NCBI GenBank assembly: GCA_002393895.1
Contig: DGUE01000045.1
Coordinates: forward strand, 1 to 13,666
Reading direction: 5' to 3'
DNA from: Bacteroidales bacterium UBA4318
Lineage (GTDB): Bacteria > Bacteroidota > Bacteroidia > Bacteroidales > UBA932
Length of the DNA stretch: 13,666 nucleotides
Part shown: piece after piece, positions 6,664 through 13,204 of the stretch
How positions within the stretch are numbered: position 1 is the stretch's first letter
Layout of the letters: each line of letters opens with the position of its first letter
Made by a program: the position numbers and the translations under genes
Notes under the pieces: generated by a model
The model's database searches: none
Told to the model about the DNA's origin: nothing
What the model saw: only the letters and a program-made list of their open reading frames with translations

Positions 6664-6677
6664 TCGGAGCCCGGTCT
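6643..6677 (-). terminator. Intrinsic terminator-like hairpin, minus strand
   Basis: Read on the minus strand, AGACCGGG (6677-6670) pairs perfectly with CCCGGTCT (6654-6647) across a 15-nt loop, and TTTTT (6647-6643) follows directly. There is no T-tract on the plus side, so it is directional. No gene lies between it and element A, so only transcripts started at the left-facing box of that element would be stopped here. It could instead be a protein-binding palindrome on the phosphatase promoter. Confidence 0.6.
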
Positions 6678-6701
6678 GCCGCCGCATGCCTTCACGCTTA
6701 C
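6643..6701 (-). ncRNA. Candidate short RNA or attenuator leader of about 59 nt
   Basis: The left-facing half of element A (GATAGA at 6735-6730 and CGTCTAT at 6714-6708 on the minus strand) predicts a transcript beginning near 6701. The intrinsic terminator ends at 6643. No ORF of note fits between. The product would be a small RNA carrying a 3' hairpin, or a leader whose termination controls read-through into the phosphatase gene at 6626. The start is predicted from spacing only. Confidence 0.3.
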
Positions 6702-6707
6702 GGAATT

Positions 6708-6789
6708 ATAGACGCTGAAAGCACCCGAATCTATCACGCCGATAGAATTTGTTTGGTCGGTGATAGATTTCCTTGCCTGCCCCGTCTTT
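6708..6789. promoter_or_regulatory. Element A: 82-bp bidirectional regulatory element, 21-bp register
   Basis: In order the element holds ATAGACG (6708-6714), 15 nt, TCTATC (6730-6735), 5 nt, GATAGA (6741-6746), 15 nt, GATAGA (6762-6767), 15 nt and CGTCTTT (6783-6789). The first and last boxes are reverse complements of CGTCTWT. All like-oriented parts sit 21 bp apart, two helical turns. GATAGA then CGTC resembles an alternative (ECF-type) sigma -35/-10 pair; the TCTATC-N5-GATAGA core looks like a dimeric operator. The right side faces the MoxR gene (ATG 6814), the left side the small-RNA candidate. The same layout in mirror image lies at 9766-9847. No housekeeping TAnnTTTG box lies between this element and MoxR. 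Confidence 0.8.
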
Positions 6790-6813
6790 TATTACGCAAA
6801 CTAACATCATAGT

Positions 6814-7893
6814 ATGTCCAATATCCGAGTAAACACAACCGAACTGATGCAGATGCTGGAGATGACGCCCTCCAGCCATAACATTATGCTCGTAGGCCGT
6901 CACGGCATCGGCAAGTCTGAAATCCTCACTGAATATTATGCCGGGAAAGGCATGAAGGTGGTCCCGCTTTTCCTTGGCCAGATGGCCGATCCCGGCGATC
7001 TCATCGGCATCCCGAACAAGAACGCCGAAACCGGCAAAACGGAATTCATGCCCCCTTACTGGTTCCCGCTGGACGGTAAGCCCATCGTCCTTTTCCTGGA
7101 CGAACTGAACCGCGCCCGGCCGGAAATTCTCCAAACCATCATGGATCTGGCCCTGAACCGCACCCTTGCCGGTCGTCAGCTTCCGGAAGGCAGCCGCATC
7201 ATATCGGCCGTCAACGAGGGCGAGCAGTACCAGCTCACCGACTTGGACCCGGCCCTTGTGAGCCGATTCAACATTGTCACCTTCCAGCCCACCGTGCAGG
7301 AGTGGCTCCTGTGGGCCAAGCGGGAAGAGGCGGATCCGCGCGTTATCAGCTTCATTGAGGAAAACAGCATCTGGCTGGACCGCAATGCCGATTCCAGGGA
7401 GAATGAGGACACCGGCCTGGACAAAACACCGGACCGCCGTGCCTGGAAGCGCGTCTCCGACATCATCAAAGGAGCCGAAGTGCTCACCAGCCTTCACCAG
7501 AAGGCCATCGCCTCCATCGTCGGAGCCAAAGCTACTGTAGCATTCATGGGTGCCGTCAACAACAAGAAGGTCATTTCCGGCAAGGACATTCTCTATAGCT
7601 TCGACAAGGTGAAGGACAAGCTGAAACCTTACACGCTGCATGAGATGTCTATCGTCAACGAAGGCATCTTCCGCCTGCTGGAAGTGGAGAGAGTCCCGGC
7701 CGATAAGAAAGAAGACGTGAAGAAGAACCTGGATGCCTACTTTGATTATCTGGTCAAGGAACGCAAGGAAGCCGCCGCCCATTTTGCCAATCTCTATGTG
7801 CAGCAGACCTATCCCAACGCGGTGGCCTTCATCGCCCGGGAATGCCAGGTGCTTACGATGACGCTGGTCCTTTACGTCAAAAGCATCCGGTAA
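6814..7893 (+). CDS. MoxR-type AAA+ ATPase
   Basis: This 359-residue AAA+ ATPase belongs to the MoxR/YehL-like group, chaperone-like enzymes that usually work with a VWA-domain partner to remodel or activate target complexes. Walker A is GRHGIGKS (residues 28-35, Lys 34), Walker B is VLFLDELNR (Asp 96, Glu 97), sensor 1 is the AVN triplet ending at Asn 134, and the LTDLDPALVSRF block (Arg 151) supplies the arginine finger. All ATPase residues are present. The C-terminal 150 residues form a helical lid. The start at 6814 (MSNIRVNTTE) is the only sensible ATG, 24 nt after element A; no Shine-Dalgarno sequence is seen. The stop TAA is directly followed by the ATG of the VWA gene, so the pair is a coupled two-gene operon. 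Confidence 0.92.
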   Translation: MSNIRVNTTELMQMLEMTPSSHNIMLVGRHGIGKSEILTEYYAGKGMKVVPLFLGQMADPGDLIGIPNKNAETGKTEFMPPYWFPLDGKPIVLFLDELNRARPEILQTIMDLALNRTLAGRQLPEGSRIISAVNEGEQYQLTDLDPALVSRFNIVTFQPTVQEWLLWAKREEADPRVISFIEENSIWLDRNADSRENEDTGLDKTPDRRAWKRVSDIIKGAEVLTSLHQKAIASIVGAKATVAFMGAVNNKKVISGKDILYSFDKVKDKLKPYTLHEMSIVNEGIFRLLEVERVPADKKEDVKKNLDAYFDYLVKERKEAAAHFANLYVQQTYPNAVAFIARECQVLTMTLVLYVKSIR

Positions 7894-8982
7894 ATGAGGG
7901 CGCGTTTTGACAAAATCATCGAACGCTGGTTCGTGAGTGAGCCCGCGCTTTTCGTGGTCATCTGCTCGCACGAGATTGTGCCCAATGAGAAGATGAAGTG
8001 CCCCGTCCGAAGCGGTTGCGGGCGGGTGGAGTATAATCCTGACTTCGTGCGGGAAATGAGCGACACTGCCTTGGAAGAAGCCTTGAAAACCGAGGCCATC
8101 CGTATCCTTCTCAAGCACCCCTATGAGCGTCGCCCGGAAGGATGCAGTGCCGAGGCCCTCTCTGTAGGCAGCAACCTGGCCGTTGCCGACAACTATCCCT
8201 TCGCCCGCTTCTATATGAAGATACCGGCCGATTATGGCTTCAAGCCCGGTCTTGCCTACGAAACTTACGCACGTCTGGCAGAGAAAAATGCCGAGGAAAC
8301 GGACGAACGGAATGCCGATACCGACCTTTCCGAGCTCTGGGACGACGACCCGCTGCAAGTGGCTCTTCTGAACGGCATCATCGACGGCATCAAAGAATGG
8401 GGCTCGCTTTCCGGCGAACTAGCCGAAAAAGTGACGGCTTCCACCCGTTCGTCCCTGGACTGGAAAAAGGTTCTGATGGGATTCCGGGCCCATGTCCTTT
8501 CGCAGGAGCGGCACCTCACACGGATGAAGCCTTCCCGCCGCACCGGCTTTGACAATATGGGTTCCGTCCGTCGGTTCACCAGCCGCCTGCTCATAGCCCT
8601 TGACGTGAGCGGTTCCATAAGCAGCGAGGCCCTCAGCTACTTCCTGGGTGTGGTGAACAGCGCCTTCAAGTACGGAATCAAGGAAATCGAGGTAATCCAG
8701 TTCGAATGCACTGTTACCGCCAGCCAGACGCTCAGTCACGCGCTCAAGGAAACCATTGCCGTCGGCCGGGGCGGTACCGACTTCCAGGCGCCTATCGACT
8801 ATGCCGCAGAGCGGGACTTTGACGGGCTCATCATCCTCACGGACGGCTATGCGCCGGAGCCTCTTATCCCGGCGCATTTTAAGACTCCCATCCTGTGGGT
8901 ATGTGAAAGCAGCGATGCCTATCGCCAGCACGAAGGCTGGATGCGGAAATCAGGCCGCGTCTGTACTATGCAGCTCAAATAG
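7894..8982 (+). CDS. DUF2201-like VWA protein with degenerate metallopeptidase motif
   Basis: This 362-residue protein joins an N-terminal DUF2201-type putative metallopeptidase domain (about 1-200) to a C-terminal VWA-like domain. The VWA metal site is complete: ALDVSGSIS (Asp 237, Ser 239, Ser 241), Thr 295 in GRGGTDF and Asp 317 in ILTDGYAP. In the N-terminal domain the position where the family has HExxH reads TEAIR (Thr 66, Glu 67, Arg 70), followed by LLKHPYER, so both zinc-binding histidines of the motif are lost and peptidase activity is not expected. An acidic linker (about 128-155) lies between the domains. Such proteins partner with the MoxR ATPase encoded upstream with no spacing. 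The 3' end overlaps the convergent zinc-knuckle gene by 8 nt. Confidence 0.87.
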   Translation: MRARFDKIIERWFVSEPALFVVICSHEIVPNEKMKCPVRSGCGRVEYNPDFVREMSDTALEEALKTEAIRILLKHPYERRPEGCSAEALSVGSNLAVADNYPFARFYMKIPADYGFKPGLAYETYARLAEKNAEETDERNADTDLSELWDDDPLQVALLNGIIDGIKEWGSLSGELAEKVTASTRSSLDWKKVLMGFRAHVLSQERHLTRMKPSRRTGFDNMGSVRRFTSRLLIALDVSGSISSEALSYFLGVVNSAFKYGIKEIEVIQFECTVTASQTLSHALKETIAVGRGGTDFQAPIDYAAERDFDGLIILTDGYAPEPLIPAHFKTPILWVCESSDAYRQHEGWMRKSGRVCTMQLK

Positions 8983-9745
8983 CGTCCAGCACATCGAAAA
9001 GGCTGAGGGTGCTGAATCCCTGGCCTTTGTCATAGTAACTCCGAGACTGCTCAATGGAGCGCTCGCAGTTCCAGGCACGCTGGAAATTCCAGGCCCGGAT
9101 TTCCCGGCGGGAATGGCAGACTGGGCACCAGGTGTACAGCGTCCAGTGTTCGCCATAGACCTGCTCCCAGTCAATGAGGAAAGGCCGCTGCCCGCAGCTG
9201 CAACCGCCGCCAAGTCGGATACGGAAGTTCTTGGGGTCTTCGTCAATAGCCTTGAGAACAGCGCCGATGGGCATGTAATCGCCAACGATGCCGCCGCTGT
9301 ACCGTCCGCTGTTTGCGAAGAAGAGTTTGGGATTGGCATAAATCATCTCCCGCTTGCTCCAGAGTACCGGGAAATAGTGACGATACACCTCCAGCAGGTT
9401 GGCCGGGGACAGCAGCGCGTTCATGGCCAGCTCCTGCACGCTCTGGCGCACAATCTCGGCATGGGCAGCGTTAATGGTCCCGTCGTCTTCCAGATAGAAA
9501 CGGGAAAAGATGCGTACGGAGCCGTAGATCATGTCGGCTTCAACCGGTTGATTCCAAGGAGAGATTTCCGCCCGGGTGATGTAAAATGTGAGAACGAGCG
9601 TGTGATTATCGGACTTGGCCATGATCGCCTGGGGACTGGCCCCCACCATCGGAATGATGCGGGCGTTGGTAAGCCCGGCCGTCATCAGAAGATAGTCCGT
9701 GTAGTCGTCGCTGTGCCGGATGTTGAGAATGATTTTGTCTGTCAT
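8975..9745 (-). CDS. Unrecognised protein with CxC...CxxC zinc-knuckle pattern
   Basis: This 256-residue protein is one I do not recognise. Residues 1-60 and 70-90 look beta-rich, about 90-125 helical (AEIVRQSVQELAMNALLSP), and the C-terminal part holds GGGCSCGQ (Cys 182, 184) and WCPVCH (Cys 207, 210), a likely zinc-binding knuckle. There is no signal peptide or membrane segment, so it is probably cytoplasmic. The start ATG 9745 lies just downstream of the left half of element B, whose following sequence (GTCTTTAATT and CGCAAG) closely matches the MoxR leader at the same spacing. The gene is therefore expected to be expressed together with MoxR-VWA, although it is encoded convergently with an 8-nt overlap of 3' ends. 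Confidence 0.8.
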   Translation of the reverse strand: MTDKIILNIRHSDDYTDYLLMTAGLTNARIIPMVGASPQAIMAKSDNHTLVLTFYITRAEISPWNQPVEADMIYGSVRIFSRFYLEDDGTINAAHAEIVRQSVQELAMNALLSPANLLEVYRHYFPVLWSKREMIYANPKLFFANSGRYSGGIVGDYMPIGAVLKAIDEDPKNFRIRLGGGCSCGQRPFLIDWEQVYGEHWTLYTWCPVCHSRREIRAWNFQRAWNCERSIEQSRSYYDKGQGFSTLSLFDVLDAI

Positions 9746-9765
9746 ACGGGAAATGCTTGCGAATT

Positions 9766-9847
9766 AAAGACGCGCCGGGCCGGGAAATCTATCGGCGTTA
9801 ATAAAAATTCTATCAGCAAGATAGATTTTTGGGACTTTGCCGTCTTT
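9766..9847. promoter_or_regulatory. Element B: mirror copy of element A between divergent genes
   Basis: In order it holds AAAGACG (9766-9772), TCTATC (9788-9793), TCTATC (9809-9814), GATAGA (9820-9825) and CGTCTTT (9841-9847), with gaps of 15, 15, 5 and 15 nt. Reversed, this is exactly the layout of element A, with the same 82-bp length and further matches around the half-sites (GATAGAATTT, GATAGATTTCC). The left side drives the zinc-knuckle gene (ATG 9745), and the right side points at the triple-AAA gene (ATG 9899). The two genes should therefore respond to the same factor as MoxR-VWA. Confidence 0.8.
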
Positions 9848-9863
9848 CTTAAGTGGAATTTAT

Positions 9864-9871
9864 TAAATTTG
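9864..9871 (+). promoter_or_regulatory. Possible housekeeping -7 box (TAAATTTG) before the triple-AAA gene
   Basis: TAAATTTG matches the Bacteroidota TAnnTTTG box, 27 nt before the ATG at 9899. The nearest upstream TTG (9837-9839) is 24 nt away, longer than the usual 19-21, so this would be a weak or secondary promoter in addition to element B. Confidence 0.35.
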
Positions 9872-9898
9872 TAACTTAACACACAAGGATAACACTTT

Positions 9899-12800
9899 AT
9901 GGCCAAAAAGTCCACCCTCGCAGAGATGCTTGAGAACCAACCCGAGAAGTTGAAAGAAGCCATCCGGCTCATTGACGAACAGTATGTGCTGGACCCCGTT
10001 TCCAGGGCGTCTCTTGAAGTCGTTCTCGAAGATCTTCTGAAAGACGACCGTCTCTTGAAGATTTGCCAGGTATATATGGATAGCAAGTATCCCGATTCCG
10101 TTGGCGAGCCCGAAAGCGAGCGCACCCAGGAAGACAAACTGGAGTTCGGCGACATCGACGATGATGAAGACGATGATGGCAATGGCAATGTCGATGACGA
10201 ACTCGAGCGTCTTTTGAACGATTTCATCAAAACCGAGATGGGAAAGGACGATGATGAGGACAAGCCCGTCGGTTACGACCTGCTGTGCTGCGTGGACGAG
10301 AGCCCGGCCGAATTGCCCGTTCAGGGAGTTATAGATGAAATCATACCGGAAAGAGGCCAGTACGTACATGTAGACCTGGTGATTTCGGATATTGAGGAGC
10401 AGAGCGACCTGCGGGTGGAAGTGAGCACCCTTCGCGGTACGGAGGTACTGAACGGCTGGTTCGATAAGGTGAACATCCCTCTGTATCGGGACGGCAACCA
10501 CCTGCACCTTAAGCCCACCCTTATCACGGACCTTTTTGGCAAGGACTACAAGCTGGACAAGGACGAGCAGGACTACCTCGTGATGATTCTTTACAAAGAT
10601 GCCGACGAGATTTACTCCCGCAAGATTCCCATCAGGGGCCCCTGGCCGTCCGCCGGTAAGCCATTCGAAGCCTGTGCGAAGCAGTTTAAGGATAATCAAG
10701 ATATGGGCGAACAGATGGATATCATCAACGAGCGGGCCGGTTGGCACAACTTCAAGGCCCGCATGGCAGAAATGGTCTCCCGCTGCGACGTGGGGAAGAT
10801 GCGAAAAGACGCAGGGCTGACCGCCAACAGTCCCAGGCTGCATACCGTCATCATCGGTAACCCGGGAACGGGCAAGTCCAGTTGCGTGCCTTTCATGGCC
10901 GGTCTATACAAAAGCCTGGGCCTGCTGGACACCGATGAAATCTGGACCACGCGTGTGTCCAAGATTGCCTCTTCCGCCGTCAACGGTGAGTATGAAAATA
11001 TGCTCTCGGCCATCGATAGCGCCCAGGGCGGCACGCTGGTCTTCGAGAACGCCCACGAACTCTACCGCATTGAGAAGAACAACAACTACGATACAGAGCA
11101 ACGCATCATCCGCGCCCTGATTGACGGGCTGGAGAATGTCAAAAAGTATCCCAAGTGGATGCTGGTGCTGGTGGGTGAGCCCGACGGGCTGGAGTCCGTG
11201 CTGGCCGCCAATCCTGACCTCAGGAAGCATCTCAGTGCGCCCATCTATATGGACGATTTCAAGCCGGAGGAACTCGGCTGGATCGCCCAGGCCTGCTGCA
11301 ACGGCCGTAAGCTGAAGCTTACCGATGAGGCAAAAGCCAAGCTGGAGATGTACATCCTCCACAAATACAACCACCGTGGCCCCGGTTTCCAGAACGCCTG
11401 GATGGTGCACGAACTCTTTGACGAGCACATCGTCCCGGCCATGTACCGCCGCCTGCAGACCACTACGCACCCCACCAAGGAGCAACTGGAGACGGTGGAA
11501 GCTTCCGACATCCCGATGGTGAGCGGCATTTCCGGCACCGATGCGATGGCTGAACTGGACGAACTTGTCGGCCTCGGGACGATCAAGACCAAGGTCAAGG
11601 ACTATCTGAACGCCGTGAAATTGGCCGGGCGCCGTATGGAGCTGGGCATGCCCACGAATATGCCGCGCCTGCACATGGCCTTCCTGGGCAATCCCGGAAC
11701 CGGCAAGACCACCGTGGCCGAGATTATCGGCAAGGTGTTCGCATCCTGGGGCATCCTTTCCGGCGGCCGCGTGATTCGCACGGAGAAGAGCCAGATGGTG
11801 GGCCAGTATATCGGCGAGACCGAATTTAAGATGCGGAACCTGCTGGAACGAGCCCACGGCAACATCCTCTTCATCGACGAGGCCTATCAGCTGGTTGAGG
11901 GCGGCGAGAAGGATTACGGCCGTATCGTGATGAACTCGCTGCTCACGGAGTTGGGCAAGGACAACCTGGACATGGTGGTCATCCTGGCCGGTTACACCGC
12001 GCCCATGAAGCAGCTGCTGGAGAGCAACGAGGGCATCGAGAGCCGTTTCCCGAACGTGTTCAACTTCGAAGATTATACCACCGACGAGCTGGTGGAAATC
12101 GGCAAGCTGATGATACGCAAACAGGGATTTACCCTCACCTCTGGCGCCGAGGCCAACATGCGGGCCATCGTGGAAGAGGAATCCGAAAAACCTTCTCCCC
12201 GATTCGGAAACGGCCGCTTTATGTCCAACCTGCTGCAGAACGAGATTCTGGCTACCCTCGGTGCCAGGACGGCCAAGATAGATAACCCTACCAAAGAGGA
12301 ACTCAGCACCATCCTCCCGGAGGATGTGGTCATTGGCAAGGCCCAGAAGGACGTGGTTTTCGACGATGTGGCCATTGATGCGGCACTGGCCCGGCTGGAC
12401 CAGCTGGCCGGATTGACCGGCGTGAAGACAGCAATCCATAACTTCGTGAAATCGGCCCGCTATCTCCATGACATCGGGGAGCCCTACGTGGGCAAAGGAC
12501 TGCTGAGCTGGCGTTTCATCGGCAAGAGCGGCACGGGCAAGAGCACCGTGGCGGAAATCATGGCCAGTATCCTAAAGGGAATGCGCCTGATTGCCAATCA
12601 CCATATTACAGAAATCAAGGGAGAGCGTATCTTCGGCGTGTCCGAGCCGGATTGCGATGCAGTGCTGAAAGATGCCGTGAAGCGCTCCTGCAATGGGCTT
12701 ATTTTCATTGACGTGGACGAGCCCAAGTTCAGCGACGACCGCGTGACCTATGGGCGTAACATCGAGCAGATTCGCCTGAAGGTGAAAGAAATGACCGTGG

Positions 12801-13201
12801 AAGTGGGCGGCGAATGCGCCCTGGTGGTGGCCGAACTGAACGCCCCCAATGCAGATGTGGCCGAGCAACTCTCGGACTCCGGCGTCTATGAGTTCGACCA
12901 TACGCTCATCTTCAAAGACTTTACCGCAGACGAGCTGTTCGACATCCTCAGTCACTGCCTCGGCAAGTTCAAGATCAGCTTTACCCCAAAGGCCGAAAAA
13001 CATATCCGGGAGTACCTGGGGGCTATGAAGTCATCCATCGATGCCAACGCCCGCACCATGAAGCTGATGGGCCGGACCATCCACCAGCAGGTCATCCTCC
13101 GCGAAGCCGGCCTCTCCGAACGCCCGGCCGCGCACCAGGTGCTGCTGGAGGACGTGGAAACCTTCAAGTGGGACGGCAGGAAGGGTAAAATTGGATTCTA
13201 A
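9899..13201 (+). CDS. Triple AAA+ ATPase, CbbX/SpoVK-like modules
   Basis: This 1100-residue protein starts at ATG 9899 after an AAGGA (9885-9889). Residues 1-60 are helical, about 75-120 very acidic (DIDDDEDDD), and about 120-260 probably beta-rich. Three AAA+ modules follow. Module 1 has Walker A GNPGTGKSS (Lys 326), but Walker B reads LVFENAHEL (Glu 383, Asn 384) and the arginine-finger spot is LRKHL (441-445). Module 2 is canonical: GNPGTGKTT (Lys 603), LFIDEAYQLV (Asp 660, Glu 661), AGYTAPMKQLL and ESRF (Arg 716). Module 3 has GKSGTGKST (Lys 881), but Walker B reads IFIDVDEP (Val 939 after Asp 938) and the SRF spot is YEFD. Modules 2 and 3 each begin with LxxLxGLxxxK. This type forms hexameric remodelling rings. 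The TIR-like gene starts 3 nt downstream. Confidence 0.9.
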   Translation: MAKKSTLAEMLENQPEKLKEAIRLIDEQYVLDPVSRASLEVVLEDLLKDDRLLKICQVYMDSKYPDSVGEPESERTQEDKLEFGDIDDDEDDDGNGNVDDELERLLNDFIKTEMGKDDDEDKPVGYDLLCCVDESPAELPVQGVIDEIIPERGQYVHVDLVISDIEEQSDLRVEVSTLRGTEVLNGWFDKVNIPLYRDGNHLHLKPTLITDLFGKDYKLDKDEQDYLVMILYKDADEIYSRKIPIRGPWPSAGKPFEACAKQFKDNQDMGEQMDIINERAGWHNFKARMAEMVSRCDVGKMRKDAGLTANSPRLHTVIIGNPGTGKSSCVPFMAGLYKSLGLLDTDEIWTTRVSKIASSAVNGEYENMLSAIDSAQGGTLVFENAHELYRIEKNNNYDTEQRIIRALIDGLENVKKYPKWMLVLVGEPDGLESVLAANPDLRKHLSAPIYMDDFKPEELGWIAQACCNGRKLKLTDEAKAKLEMYILHKYNHRGPGFQNAWMVHELFDEHIVPAMYRRLQTTTHPTKEQLETVEASDIPMVSGISGTDAMAELDELVGLGTIKTKVKDYLNAVKLAGRRMELGMPTNMPRLHMAFLGNPGTGKTTVAEIIGKVFASWGILSGGRVIRTEKSQMVGQYIGETEFKMRNLLERAHGNILFIDEAYQLVEGGEKDYGRIVMNSLLTELGKDNLDMVVILAGYTAPMKQLLESNEGIESRFPNVFNFEDYTTDELVEIGKLMIRKQGFTLTSGAEANMRAIVEEESEKPSPRFGNGRFMSNLLQNEILATLGARTAKIDNPTKEELSTILPEDVVIGKAQKDVVFDDVAIDAALARLDQLAGLTGVKTAIHNFVKSARYLHDIGEPYVGKGLLSWRFIGKSGTGKSTVAEIMASILKGMRLIANHHITEIKGERIFGVSEPDCDAVLKDAVKRSCNGLIFIDVDEPKFSDDRVTYGRNIEQIRLKVKEMTVEVGGECALVVAELNAPNADVAEQLSDSGVYEFDHTLIFKDFTADELFDILSHCLGKFKISFTPKAEKHIREYLGAMKSSIDANARTMKLMGRTIHQQVILREAGLSERPAAHQVLLEDVETFKWDGRKGKIGF

Positions 13202-13204
13202 ACC

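Noticed and set aside
6627..6737. N-terminal extension of the PHP phosphatase to 6737
   Set aside because: The extension needs a GTG inside element A and crosses the terminator hairpin and a consensus promoter; family members start at the DCHCHILPGLDDG motif.
6706..8358. 550-codon minus-strand ORF opposite the MoxR and VWA genes
   Set aside because: It is the complement of two clear, motif-rich genes, its product is rich in His/Gly/Asp with no recognisable domain, and it runs across element A.
9493..9498. Extra GATAGA half-site within the zinc-knuckle coding region
   Set aside because: It is a single half-site in coding sequence with no partner at 5, 15 or 21 bp; isolated TCTATC/GATAGA hexamers also occur by chance in the DUF5131 and triple-AAA genes.
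8756..9874. 372-codon plus-strand ORF spanning the VWA 3' end and the zinc-knuckle gene
   Set aside because: It overlaps the VWA gene out of frame, then lies antisense to the zinc-knuckle gene and crosses element B; no domain pattern.
9863..10843. 326-codon minus-strand ORF at the start of the triple-AAA gene
   Set aside because: Antisense shadow of the AAA N-terminal region with low-complexity hydrophobic composition and no motif.
10904..12469. 521-codon minus-strand ORF inside the triple-AAA gene
   Set aside because: It lies entirely opposite AAA modules with intact motifs; its His- and Gln-rich composition is that of an antisense shadow in G/C-rich codons.
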